From Azorinus chamasolen (lineage: Eukaryota > Mollusca > Bivalvia > Cardiida > Solecurtidae), in assembly GCA_963576725.1 (NCBI GenBank), contig OY755239.1, forward strand, positions 58,187,453 through 58,251,452: a DNA stretch of 64,000 bases, given 5' to 3'. Below the pieces are notes generated by a model. It saw nothing but the letters and a program-made list of their open reading frames with translations, had not been told where the DNA came from and did no database searches. This document shows positions 50,750-60,119 of the stretch, in pieces (the stretch's first letter is position 1; each line of letters begins with the position of its first letter). The translations under genes and the position numbers were made by a program.

Positions 50750-50911
50750 GTGTTAATTAACAAATTTCTTCCTAGTGAGGCATTTTGGCGCCTCTATAAA
50801 GTCACATTTTGAAACCATTGTGACAAATAGAGCATTTGCTCCATAGGACCAAATGCTCTTTTTATCACAATGGTTTCAACACTACACAATTCTAAAAGGT
50901 TCCTTTTCTCA
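50750..50911 (-). mobile_element. TTAA-A copy 16, cut off by F4 sequence
   Basis: TTTTGGCGCCTCTATAAAGT, stem CCATTGTGACAAATAGAGC and mirror, CACAATTCTAAAAGGTTCC, then an abrupt switch to F4 sequence at about 50912. Confidence 0.72.
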
Positions 50912-50991
50912 ATGAGCTTTCTGCATTACTTCTGTCATGCATTAAGCAACCACCTGTTGCTCTTATGTTCAATAAATGAATGGCCACTTAA
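50912..50991. mobile_element. F4 right-half fragment between two A copies
   Basis: GAGCTTTCTGCATTACTTCT, GCATTAAGCAACCACCTG, TGTTCAATAAATGAATGGCC, then TTAA of the next A copy. The position in the host matches the insertion at 42300. Confidence 0.75.
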
Positions 50992-51215
50992 CCCGTTCTC
51001 TCATATTGACGCCTTTTGGCGCCTTTATAAAAGTCACTTGTTGAAACTATTGTGGTAAATAGAGAATTTGCTCCATAGGAGCAAATGATCTTTTTATCAC
51101 AATGGTTTCAACACTACACAATTTTAAATGTTCCTTTTCTCAAGTAAATGCTCCTTTTCGGTAGATTTATTCAAAGAGGTTGGGTCTAAATATAGTCTAA
51201 GAAGGAATGAGTTAC
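50988..51215 (-). mobile_element. TTAA-A hairpin MITE, copy 17
   Basis: TTAACCCGTTCTCTCATATT to GAAGGAATGAGTTAC. Centre TCCATAGGA. The host F4 is missing on the right side. Confidence 0.88.
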
Positions 51216-51481
51216 ATGTAACATTCATCAGGTAAAGCGTTGAACGATTGGATTCTACCGCTTCATTTACATTCTTATGTAGATTTCTATTATTGTACAA
51301 TACAGGCGTGCTACAGGCGTGCTACATATCATCCGAGTTAAATATTTAATATGTATTAACTATTTATTTCGTAATTATTTATGTACGTAAGAAAGAATGA
51401 CAACATGGTTAGCAATCAGCAGAAAACTTATGAAGATATATGAACATATGAAGTAAAATCAGACTTATATCATTTCATATG

Positions 51482-51714
51482 TTAACCCTTTCCCTGTTCT
51501 ATATCTATTCCAAATGCCAATACCTAATCAGTATTAATGAACAAAATAGTAATAATGACATATGAAGCTGAAACATTGTAGCCATTTTAGAAAGTAAAGA
51601 ATTCCATTAGCAACCAGAGCAGATCTTGGTCAGACGGCTCCAATAGGAGCCATCTGATCTGGATCTGCTCTATTTGCAAATGCGCGAAAACATGTTTATA
51701 TGAAGAAATGGTTC
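51482..51714 (+). mobile_element. TTAA-B hairpin MITE
   Basis: TTAACCCTTTCCCTGTTCTA to GAAGAAATGGTTC. Stem AGATCTTGGTCAGACGGCTC with mirror GAGCCATCTGATCTGGATC. Confidence 0.85.
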
Positions 51715-51721
51715 AGCTAAC

Positions 51722-51822
51722 AGATCAGATCCTAATCAGACGGTTGCTACAGGAGCGGTTGGTTCTGCATCTACTCTGTTTGCAAAGAATTTAGAGACGT
51801 AGCTTCGGCGTGAATGATTAAC
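51722..51822 (+). mobile_element. TTAA-B right-half fragment
   Basis: CAGATCCTAATCAGACGGTT, CTACAGGAGCGGTTGG, TCTACTCTGTTTGCAAAG, ATGATTAA. Confidence 0.6.
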
Positions 51823-51830
51823 GTACATTT

Positions 51831-52497
51831 ATCGTGTATGGAGAGGTTAAGGGTTAATAAGCACGTGGCACTTTGGTCATATAGAAAATCAAATCGTTCT
51901 TGTAAAAATTGGTACTATAAAGTTCAGTCATATTTTTATGAGAACGACTTGAATATATACTGTCGTTTGGAATATCCGATCGCTCGGTCTTTTTCTCAAA
52001 TTGTTGAGACTAAAACGGTTGGTAATTTCATTAGTAACTGACTGCGTAGAATTAACAGTTATGTTGGCACATCTGGCCGTGGTCGTAACAAGCTTAGATT
52101 GTACAAGAGTTTTAAATTCAACTTCTCTACAGAGCAATACTGTAAAATGGTACTCCCTCCTTTGCAACGGTCGGCTTTTTGTAAATTTAGATTGGGTGTT
52201 GCTCCAATTCGGATTGAAACTGGCCGTTATGAGGGTCTTAGTGAAGAGAGTAGAGTTTGCCCATTTTGTCTGGACAATACAGTAGAAAGTGAAATGCATG
52301 TGATTTTGAAATGCCATATGTACAGTGATTTAAGGGAAGAGTTGTTTAGAAAAGCATGTACTTTTAGTCAAGATTTCTTAGACTTAGATGATTTTAATAA
52401 ATATGTGTTTCTGTTTTCCAACACAGACGTGATAAGGGACTGTGCCAAAACCTGCTTTTACATTTTACAGAGACGGCAAGTTTCACTTTGTAAATAG
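51831..52497 (+). pseudogene. LINE ORF2 C-terminal fragment with one stop
   Basis: One frame runs from the truncation point to 52497, broken only by TGA at 52039-52041. After the stop the same frame is open for about 150 codons. It contains a zinc-knuckle-like motif C-x2-C-x9-H-x4-C (CPFC at 52258, ending at Cys 52312-52314), preceded by RLGVAPIRIETGRY. Such Cys/His motifs near the ORF2 C-terminus are common in animal LINEs and are thought to bind nucleic acid. Without RT and endonuclease the product could not transpose. The opposed frame 51928-52317 is a shadow. Confidence 0.82.
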
Positions 52498-52884
52498 ACT
52501 GTTATTATTATTTATTTTTTAGGTATCTGATATTCCGGATATGTTTTATATGATATAGTATCATATCATTTTGATCTTTAAGTTTTCTTAACAGGTGTAG
52601 ATTTTGGACATAGGAGTACTTTAGCTTGCTTTTGATAATTATTCTTGTTTCATTTTATACTCTTTTTTTTAGACCGTTTTGGTACATTGGATCAGTATTG
52701 CAATTTGCAGTGATCCGATTTTATTTGTGTCATATTGTGATGTTATAACATATGTGTTATATATGGCATGCAATGTCATTTTTACCATCTCTTATAATTC
52801 CTTTATGGAATGGCTTTGCACTATTTGAAATGTTTATTGTATATGTTTTTATATTTGCTGAATGTGCATTGATGAGATGTAAAT

Positions 52885-52904
52885 AAAGATTCTATCTATC
52901 TATC
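52885..52904 (+). repeat. TCTA tail of the LINE
   Basis: Short run of TCTA units directly after AATAAAGAT, at the LINE 3' terminus. Confidence 0.8.
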
Positions 52905-53155
52905 TACATTTTGCATATTTCGTTCTTATCAACTTCGTCACTATTTGTATATCTATTGTATATCTAAACAAACGGCACTCTTTGGCTGTTAGCGTAAAAA
53001 ACAAATATGTATAACCTGGCAATTATCCAAGTGCTATTCAACGGTTATGAAGCTGAGACAACCAGTCAACTATGTATTAGCGTTTTAGAATGCTTATTTG
53101 AACTGTTTCAGGGGAATCTTATTATATTGAGTTTGGGGTTAATTAAATGTGAATA

Positions 53156-53360
53156 CAATAAAACTCCGCTAAACCGGAATTCTAATAGAGAAAAAAATGG
53201 ATACTTTTAGGTGGGTAGCTGCTTAATGTATGGTGAAAGTCAAGCAGAAAGCTCCTATAGGAGCTTTCTGCATGACTTTTACCCTGCATTAAGCTCTCAC
53301 CTGTCTACAAAACTTATATTTATACTAAAATTAACGTTCGGCTTAGAGATGATCTGACTG
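53156..53360. mobile_element. F3 TA-type MITE
   Basis: CAATAAAACTCCGCTAAACC, GGGTAGCTGCTTAATGTATG, stem GTCAAGCAGAAAGC with centre GCTCCTATAGGAGC, CATGACTTTTACCCTGC, end GTTCGGCTTAGAGATGATC (worn). Confidence 0.85.
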
Positions 53361-53374
53361 GGCTCTGCACACAG

Positions 53375-53455
53375 TTTAGATTCAGATGAGATGTCGAATA
53401 ACTCGGTGCCTCATCAAGATTGATTGTCTCGGACGATGGTTTGCCAAAAGCTAAG
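53375..53455 (-). mobile_element. TTAA-D core fragment
   Basis: CAGTTTAGATTCAGATGAGA, TGTCGAATAACTCGGTGCC, TCATCAAGATTGATTG. Confidence 0.5.
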
Positions 53456-53527
53456 GAATCGAAGGTGAAAACTAGGAACTGATCACATCTTGCCAAAAAT
53501 CAATAGCATAACGAATATTTTTAACAT

Positions 53528-53960
53528 TTAACCTGCTCAGCAAGCTATATTTTACACAAAATTTTATCCAAAACATTTTCAAAAATCAAGTAATGATCAG
53601 TCTGTCTACCAATATGCAATCACAATATCACAATTTTGGATCCTGGTACGACGTTGACGTCTCATTTGGATCCAAACTGTTTACACAGCTTATCAGTCAT
53701 TCGTCAGCAGCATTCTAAAACTTTAAGACTATACTCACGGTTAACTATTTCGCAGGCTAAAGATTTAAGACTCTCTTTCGCTGCCAAATGTTGTCGTCTG
53801 CAAAGTTTTTCGTCTGCTGCACTTTTCTTTTTGTCTCCCCTTTTGTTAAAAGAAATATCACTAACAAACATTTTGGATCCTGACGAGACGCCGAGTTACT
53901 CAGCGTCTCATCTGGATCCAAACTGTTTGCATAGGTAATCACAGATTTGCAGCGACAGAG
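53528..53960. mobile_element. D-type element with two hairpin cores
   Basis: TTAACCTGCTCAGCAAGC at the left. The first core TTTTGGATCCTGGTACGACG / GACGTCTCATTTGGATCC is at 53634-53673; the second, TTTTGGATCCTGACGAGACG with CCGAGTTACTC and CGTCTCATCTGGATCC, is at 53872-53920, followed by CTGTTTGCATAGGTAATCAC. Either two overlapping copies or an internal duplication. Confidence 0.62.
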
Positions 53961-54185
53961 CTAATTACTGATCACATATGCATTGCAGTTGTTTGAATTA
54001 TTCGATCTTAGAACGTCAGTAACTTATTTGCTACCATATAACAAATAGAATCCGACAAAGAGGATTGTTTGAGGGACGCTTTATCTTAGTCTACACTGCT
54101 TACCTCTGTCCTATCCCATGGGTAAATGGATTACATTTTAAGAGGCTGCGGAACGTAACCATGCAGCTATCAGGTGTACGGTATA

Positions 54186-54385
54186 CAGTAACCCCTCCCC
54201 CCCCCCTAAACCGGAATTCTAGTACAGAACAATTTAGATTCGTTTAGGTAGGTGGCTACTTAATGCAGAGTGAAAGTCGTGCAGAAAGCTCCTTTCTGGA
54301 TGGCTTTCATTCTGCCTTAAACTGTCACCTGTCTCCAAGACAGATATGTATACCAACTTTAATGTCCGGTTTAGAATGGTTTTAG
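54186..54385. mobile_element. F3 TA-type MITE
   Basis: CAGTAACCCCTCCCCCCCCC with an expanded C run, CTAAACCGGAATTCTAG, GGTGGCTACTTAATGCAGAG, AGAAAGCTCCTTTCTGG (centre deleted), CTGTCACCTGTCTCC, end TCCGGTTTAGAATGG. Confidence 0.75.
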
Positions 54386-54454
54386 AAACTAATCAAACAA
54401 TCAACGTGGAACAAAACAGACCGCAATACAGCTGCTTCTACTCCCGTTCCGCTA

Positions 54455-54704
54455 TTATCCCTTTCCATGTTCTATTTGTATTACAAATTTCGGTACCTTC
54501 TGAATATTCATGGACGAAATAGTAATAACGAAATATGGAAGGTGAAACATTGTAGCCGTTTTAGAAACCAAGGAGGTGGATCTTTCAAATTCCGTTAGCA
54601 AACAGAGAAGACCCTGATCAGACGGCTCCTTTAGGAGCCGTCTGATCTGGGTCTACTCTGTTTGCAAATGCGTGAAAACACGTTTATATGAGGGAAAGGG
54701 TTAT
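54455..54704 (+). mobile_element. TTAA-B hairpin MITE flanked by TTAT
   Basis: TTATCCCTTTCCATGTTCTA to GAGGGAAAGGGTTAT. Both junctions read TTAT, not TTAA. Stem GACCCTGATCAGACGGCTCC, centre TTTA, mirror. Otherwise a good copy. Confidence 0.9.
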
Positions 54705-54900
54705 CGACGTGACTCGCATTTGCAAACGGCTTGGATCACGATGACACGCGGAGTAACTCCGCGCGTCGTCAGGATTCAAGTCGTTTGACACTCTGTCAAT
54801 AGTTTCTCAAAAGCTTGATCTTTTTGAAAATAGTCAATATTACACTATATCCAACTTGGAGCAGGCACCATTTTGTTCACAGCGGGGATAAACCGAAAAT
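54705..54900 (-). mobile_element. TTAA-D element
   Basis: CGACGTGACTCGCATTTGC, GGCTTGGATCACGATGACAC, GCGGAGTAACTCCGCGC, GTCGTCAGGATTCAAG, CACTCTGTCAATAGTTTCTC, AACTTGGAGCAGGCACC, AGCGGGGATAAA. Directly abuts the B copy. Confidence 0.7.
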
Positions 54901-54906
54901 CCACTA

Positions 54907-55109
54907 CAGTGAAAACTCGATTATTCGAACACTCAAATACGTACCATTATCGACATTTAACACAGGTGGCAATTTAATGCAAGTGAAAGTCATACAGAAA
55001 GCTCCCAGAGGAGCTTTCTGCATGACTTTCACCCTGCATTAAGCAGACACCTGCCTAGAAAGACATACATTCTTCATTACTAAAATTTCGTAGTATCGAG
55101 ATTTTATTG
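54907..55109. mobile_element. F3-like TA MITE
   Basis: CAGTGAAAACTCGATTATTC to GTAGTATCGAGATTTTATTG (inverse-related ends), TA-flanked. Core GTCATACAGAAAGCTCC, CAGAGGAGCTTTCTGCATGA. The ends differ from other F3 copies. Confidence 0.8.
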
Positions 55110-55497
55110 TATTTGAGGTTTCATATTGTACATAGATCCCTTTCTCGTTATTAAGATTTTACTATGTTTTCTTCTACCAGTCGGGCACGAATATTTATGC
55201 GTGTTACACCACTTAAACGCTGACAGACCGTTTATTTTGCCTCGCGTTCCAGACTTTGTCTGACGTTTGATTAATGCCGGCATCCCTCTAACTCATTTGA
55301 AAATAAAGACATAAGGTTTCGACGTGTAAATTATAGTAATGTCTTTGTATGATGGTATAACATGCAAAAAGCTATATTGTAGACTTTCGTGGTTTGCGAA
55401 ATTATCGTCAGAGACAAACATGCATGATTATTTACTGACCACTTACTGGCAATTTTGTTTCTCTGTTTCTCTTCAAGCCATTTTCCAGTAGAGTAAT

Positions 55498-55670
55498 ACG
55501 GTAGTATAATAAAGAAGCAGTTAGAACTCTTTAGGCAGATGACTGTGTATTGCAGTGTGAACTCAATACAGAGAGCTCCCACAGGAACGTTTTGCCTTTC
55601 ACCTGCATTAAGCTGCCATCCGTCGTAAGATCGATAGCATTACTTATGTCCGACGTGTACTGTATTGTAC
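55498..55670. mobile_element. F3 remnant
   Basis: TAGGCAGATGACTGTGTATT, ACAGAGAGCTCCCACAGG, CACCTGCATTAAGCTGCC; ends unclear. Confidence 0.55.
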
Positions 55671-55936
55671 TGTATTTTCAGTTAAATGCGCACTTGAGGT
55701 TTCTATAACCAGACACTTTACATCTCTGACTGTTTTCCGCGGTAATTAATTTGATGTTTCTGTCCGCCGTTATTTCGAGTAATTACCTGTCAGTCATGGC
55801 TAATTGGAATTTAGACTACTTTGTAAGCTGCAACGTTTATTGTTTTTAGTAAATATTTGTTTTAAAGTATACAGCTGTGTAACGTATTCAATAACCATTT
55901 TTGCCGTTTCATGTCATTTGATAAGATAGATAATTA

Positions 55937-56075
55937 CAGTAAAATCTCTCTATAACGGCCACTAAATTAAATCAAGTATTTTGTGTTAAAGGCAGGTGAC
56001 TGCTTAAAGCAGCCACCTGTCCTAAATACAAACTAATTAGCACAATTTAGTGACCGTTATAGAGAGGTTTTACTG
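55937..56075. mobile_element. F1 TA-type MITE with deleted core
   Basis: CAGTAAAATCTCTCTATAAC / GTTATAGAGAGGTTTTACTG, TA on both sides. The core is only GCAGGTGACTGCTTAAAGC and AGCCACCTG; the GAACGCTCC palindrome is gone. Confidence 0.9.
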
Positions 56076-56129
56076 TAATTATTACATAATCTCGTTATTG
56101 CAACCGTATGCTTTACTAACATGTGAGAC

Positions 56130-56240
56130 TATAAAAGCAGGTGTTTGCAAAACAAAGTGAAGAAAAATAAAAATGGAAAATTGTAGCAGACGACAAAATT
56201 TGCAGACAACAAATTTTGGCAGCGAAAGTGTTGAATATTG
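56130..56240. mobile_element. C-like right-end fragment
   Basis: GAAGAAAAATAAAAATGG, GTAGCAGACGACAAAATTTG, TTTTGGCAGCGAAAGTG. Resembles the right end of the element at 47957. Confidence 0.4.
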
Positions 56241-56395
56241 ACATAATTCTGCAATGTGTTATATACACCACGCCAGACTTCGTGATGGAGATATAATGAT
56301 CGAACGAAAATAATTCTGCATGACAATTAGTCTACTGAAGTGTGTACATGGTGTAACCTTACATGTAACCTTTACCACAGCTTTTTAGAAAACTA

Positions 56396-56646
56396 TTAAC
56401 CCTTCGCTTGCTATTCACGTCAATATACCTACCTGTAAATAGTGAAGACCCAGAGGAGACAGCTCCTGCAGGAGCTGTCTCATCAGGGTCTGCACTATTT
56501 ACAAGTTGATTGTGCAACCATTGCACTCCACAGCAGTGATTGCACAGCGAAATACGTGTACACAGTGAAGATATGTGTAATTATACAACAGGGCACGGGT
56601 AAAGAAGGAGGAATGCATTTTTAAAATTCAGCAAGAGAAGGGTTAA
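56396..56646 (-). mobile_element. TTAA-J hairpin MITE, copy 5
   Basis: TTAACCCTTCGCTTGC to GCAAGAGAAGGGTTAA. Stem GAAGACCCAGAGGAGACAGC with mirror CTGTCTCATCAGGGTCTGC. Its last TTAA is the first of the tandem-array element. Confidence 0.92.
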
Positions 56647-57251
56647 CTGAGTGCCAAGCAGCCTGGACCTTGATGAGTTATTGGCCTTCACATCTGCTTG
56701 AGTAAAGCTGTTTGGATGTGTGCCACGCAGGCGGGACCCTGATAAGACACCTAGTTATTGGCCTTCACATCTGCTTGAGTAAAGCTGTTTGCATGTGTGC
56801 CACGCAGGCGGGACCCTGATAAGACACCTAGTTATTGGCCTTCACATCTGCTTGAGTAAAGCTGTTTGCATGTGTGCCACGCAGGCGGGACCCTGATAAG
56901 ACACCTAGTTATTGGCCTTCACATCTGCTTGAGTAAAGCTGTTTGCATGTGTGCCACGCAGGCGGGACCCTGATAAGACACCTAGTTATTGGCCTTCACA
57001 TCTGCTTGAGTAAAGCTGTTTGCATGTGTGCCACGCAGGCGGGACCCTGATAAGACACCTAGTTATTGGCCTTCACATCTGCTTGAGTAAAGCTGTTTGC
57101 GTGAGTGCCAAGCAGGCGGGACCCTGATAAGACGCTGAGCTTTTCGCCTTTACATCTGCTTGAGTAAAGCTGTTTGCATGTGTGCCAAGCAGGCGGGACC
57201 CTGATAAGACACCGAGTTATTCGCCTTCACGTCTACTTGGCACTCAGTTAA
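56643..57251. mobile_element. TTAA element N enclosing a tandem array
   Basis: TTAACTGAGTGCCAAGCAG at the left and ACTTGGCACTCAGTTAA at the right are inverted ends of about 16 bp. Between them lies the 77-bp array. I read it as a TTAA element related to D whose core has been amplified. Confidence 0.75.
56649..57247 (+). repeat. 77-bp tandem array, eight units
   Basis: Units start near 56649 (short, 69 bp), 56718, 56795, 56872, 56949, 57026, 57103 and 57180. Each has GTGTGCCACGCAGGCGGGAC, CCTGATAAGACACC, TAGTTATTGGCC, TTCACATCTGCTTGAG and TAAAGCTGTTTGCAT. The middle units appear identical; the last two differ (GCCAAGC, CGAGC or CGAGTTATTCGCC). In layout the unit follows the D core: GTGTCAAACAGC, GGATCCTGATGAGACGCCGAG, CTGTTTGCA. 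Confidence 0.93.
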
Positions 57252-57269
57252 TAGTTTCTTGGCGCTCAT

Positions 57270-57516
57270 TTAGCTCTTTCCCTGTTCTGTGTTTATTCCA
57301 ATTTTTAATACCCGCTGAATATTCATAGACAAAATAGTTAGAATGAGATATGGAATGTGGAAACTGTAGCCATTTTAGAAAGTAAAGAAACAGATATTTC
57401 ATTAGCAAACAGAGCAGACCCTGATCAGACGGCTCCTATAGGAGCCGTCTGATCTGGGTCTATTCTGTTTGCAACTGCGTGAAAACACGTTTATATGAAG
57501 GCATAGAAAGGGTTAA
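57270..57516 (+). mobile_element. TTAA-B hairpin MITE
   Basis: TTAGCTCTTTCCCTGTTCTG to AGAAAGGGTTAA. Stem GAGCAGACCCTGATCAGACG, centre GCTCCTATAGGAGC, mirror CGTCTGATCTGGGTCTATTC. Flanked on both sides by AGTTTCTTGG-like D sequence (57252 and 57517), so it may have inserted into a D-type element. Confidence 0.92.
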
Positions 57517-57689
57517 TAGTTTCTTGATACTTAGTTAATAGTTTCCTGGCCCTCAGTGGGACAAGGGGTTAAAGGCGTACATGTAACTTTGCGATCAAAC
57601 ACTGATCGAATGAATCATAACAGCTCCTTCTAAACAAAATTCGTCCATTAGGCTATTTGCAGTGTACATTGTCATATCAACCACACCGT

Positions 57690-57927
57690 TCAATCATTTC
57701 CCTGTTAAACATATATTCAAGATTCCTTCACCTCATGAATATTCATAGACATAATCAGTAAAATGGAACATCGAAAAGGGATTTCTTTCACTGTTGCGGA
57801 AACTGTATAATCAGATCTATGGGGTTTCCATAAGCACACAGAGCAGACCCTGATCAGACGGCTCCCACAGGATCTAGGTCTACTCAGTTTGCAAATGCGT
57901 GATGTGTTTATATGCAGGAAAAGGTTA
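57690..57927 (+). mobile_element. TTAA-B subtype, stem damaged
   Basis: TCAATCATTTCCCTGTTAAA to GCAGGAAAAGGTTAC. GAGCAGACCCTGATCAGACG then GCTCCCACAGGATC; the right arm has lost CCGTCTG. Confidence 0.78.
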
Positions 57928-58526
57928 CAACGTGGCGTTTGATCTTGTTATGCCATTCTTTCTTGAAAACGTGGTTATTTTGGTTGACTTCTGTGATAGC
58001 AATTAGTAGTCTAATTGGACGTCACATTTAAAAATCGACGACTGATCTGTTTAACGGTTTGCGAAGCTTATAGGTTAGGTTTACAATGTAATTGAATATT
58101 ACTTTTACATGCATTGTTATGGAAATACGTTATTGCTTTCATGGAAACACTTGTTGAGACTTTACCTCGCATTTTCAAAGCGCCATTATATTTCAGCACC
58201 ACCTTTTGTCCTTGTGAAAATAAAAAAAAAACACAAAAAACAAAGATCGATTTTGTGTTAAAATATTGTTTTAAAAAACTAGCAACCAAGCAGCGATGCT
58301 TGAAAAATGTTTCATTTCGAAGATATGAACGATGTTTACCATGGGAATACACGCAACTGAGATACTGTAACATGATCGTCACGTGACGTCTGCTATCAAA
58401 GAAATTAATGAACATAGCGGCTAACATTTCACGAATGACACGACAAAATCTGCATGCAACTATGATTTCAGAGGCGAATAGAAAAAAAGTATTAAAACCC
58501 TGGTTCAATTGAGAGTCATCGTCCGC
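57928..58526. other. unassigned stretch with the longest ORF
   Basis: The minus-strand frame 58068-58508 is 146 codons, the longest in the window. It is rich in Phe, Cys and Lys/Asn runs, overlaps a 90-codon plus frame, crosses an A-rich run (AAAAAAAAACAC near 58222) and has no recognisable domain. I do not call it a gene. Confidence 0.35.
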
Positions 58527-59021
58527 TTAACCCTTTACCCCATGAATATTCATTTAAGAAGTAATGGCATCATGCATATTAACCCTTCGCTTGCTATTCA
58601 CGTCAATATACCTACCTGTAAATAGTGTAGACCCAGATGAGACAGCTCCAGCAGGAGCTGTCTCATCAGGGTCTGCACTATTTACAAGTTGATTGTGCAA
58701 CCAGTGCACTCCACAGCAGTGATTGCACAGCGACATACTTGTACACAGTGACGATATATGTAATTATACAACAGGGCATGGGTAAAGAAGGAGAAATGTA
58801 TTTTAAAATTCAGCAAGAGAAGGATTAATTAGCTGTATTTTTATAATAACATATGAACACATTATTATTTAACTAATGCAGCGGTTGTAGAATCAGATCT
58901 GTGTTATGGCTTAAGCGAACATAGCAGACCTTGATCAGACGGCTCCTATAGGAGCCGTCTGATCTGGATCTACTCTGTTTGCAAAGACGTAGAAAAGCGT
59001 ATTTATGAAGTAACGGGTTAA
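58527..59021 (+). mobile_element. TTAA-B subtype split by a TTAA-J copy
   Basis: TTAACCCTTTACCCCATGAA, GTAATGGCATCATGCATA, insertion, then TTAATTAGCTGTATTTTTAT, GTAGAATCAGATCTGTG, stem AGCAGACCTTGATCAGACGG, centre GCTCCTATAGGAGC, mirror, end GTAACGGGTTAA. Confidence 0.9.
58579..58828 (-). mobile_element. TTAA-J hairpin MITE, copy 6 (nested in B)
   Basis: TTAACCCTTCGCTTGC to GCAAGAGAAGGATTAA. Stem GACCCAGATGAGACAGC, centre TCCAGCAGGAG. The host word ATATTAAT of the B subtype is cut at its TTAA, so J is younger than this B copy. Confidence 0.93.
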
Positions 59022-59315
59022 ACCAAGATACATTAGGAATATGGAAGCTGTTGTTTGAATTTTTGCATCAGTTTTATTTCATCTTTTTTGTCTGGTCGCA
59101 CTTAACGATTTACAAACAGATTGGACTAAAACTCTATAAAAATTCAAATGATGGTCTCGTGATTCGCTGACATCATATACTTACTAAATGTAGATTTAAC
59201 CGGGGTTTTTCGCAATATTGTGACCAAACAAACGTAAAATGATCTTAATTTCTATACAAAAGCTCAAGTGTAACCATCTGACAGGTAATCCAGTGCGGGA
59301 ATTAAAAAATGGGAC

Positions 59316-59565
59316 TTAAACCCTTTCCTTTATATAAACGCCTTTTCCCGCATTTGCAAAAAGAGAAGACACAGATCAGACGGCTCCTATAGGAGCCGTC
59401 TGATCAGGGTCTGCTCTATTTGCCTTTGACATGATGTAGATCTGATTCTACAGATTTTGGTATAAGCAAAACATTCCCTTGAAAATATACACTATAAAAA
59501 TGAGCTAATAAATGTTCATATTGTCATTATTTGTTAAACGAATACTGAGCAGGGAAATGGTTTAA
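59316..59565 (-). mobile_element. TTAA-B hairpin MITE
   Basis: TTAAACCCTTTCCTTTATAT to AGGGAAATGGTTTAA. Stem ACACAGATCAGACGGCTCC, centre TATA, GGAGCCGTCTGATCAGGGTC. Confidence 0.9.
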
Positions 59566-59731
59566 CTTACTTTGTCTCAAACGCTATCAAAAGTGATGGT
59601 AACAAAGGCTACATTGCGTACAAAATGTGTTATAAATTCGAAAGTCAGGTGTTAACACTCTTTATCAATTCTAATACAACACATCTAAGCCATCTCCCAT
59701 TTATTTCCTCTACATGAATTGCCCGTTTTCA

Positions 59732-59939
59732 TTAACCCTTATATCACACTGTCAAATTTAATGTCTGCTCAATTTTGGATGTGATACAGTTTTGACTATT
59801 TCTGATTCGATCAAGCTTTTGAGAAAGTATTGACCGAGTGTCAAATAGCTTGACTTTTGTTGAGAGGCGTCTGATCTTTATCCAAACTGTTTGCAAAGGT
59901 CAGTTGACGACTAGCTAAATAAGAGTTAAACATTAGCTA
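59732..59939 (+). mobile_element. TTAA-D hairpin MITE
   Basis: TTAACCCTTATATCACACTG, AATGTCTGCTCAATTTTGG, CTATTTCTGATTCGATCAAG, GTATTGACCGAGTGTCAAAT, TTTTGTTGAGAGGCGTCTGA (core shortened), CAAACTGTTTGCAAAGG, AAGAGTTAA. Confidence 0.75.
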
Positions 59940-60119
59940 TGTACTAAGATAATGTGCAAGTAATTTAGTTAAAATACATACTAAATTAAACGCGAAAAGC
60001 TTTTGTCCATCACTACGGGCGTTATATTCTCTTAAAGTAGTTTTATATCGCAAGATTAATGACTTTTGAATTCAATTTGTCTTTACTGGGAAATAATTAG
60101 TAAACAACGGTGCGTTATG

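Larger units (their letters stand above)
51831..52904 (+). mobile_element. 5'-truncated non-LTR retrotransposon (LINE 3' end)
   Basis: The last 1.1 kb of a LINE: the C-terminal part of ORF2 (to the stop at 52495-52497), a 3' UTR of about 400 bp, AATAAA at 52882 and a tail of TCTA repeats (52891-52904). A tandem-repeat tail instead of poly-A is seen in several LINE clades (family knowledge). TACATTT at 51824-51830 recurs at 52905-52911 and may be a 7-bp target duplication. 5' truncation is usual for LINEs. No reverse transcriptase or endonuclease domain remains. Confidence 0.82.

Noticed and set aside
56649..57247. CRISPR array
   Set aside because: Units are head-to-tail copies with no unique spacers, and the context is eukaryotic.
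58068..58508. 146-codon minus-strand frame as a gene
   Set aside because: No domain, low-complexity A-rich run inside, overlapping opposed frame, and a length that can arise by chance in 64 kb.
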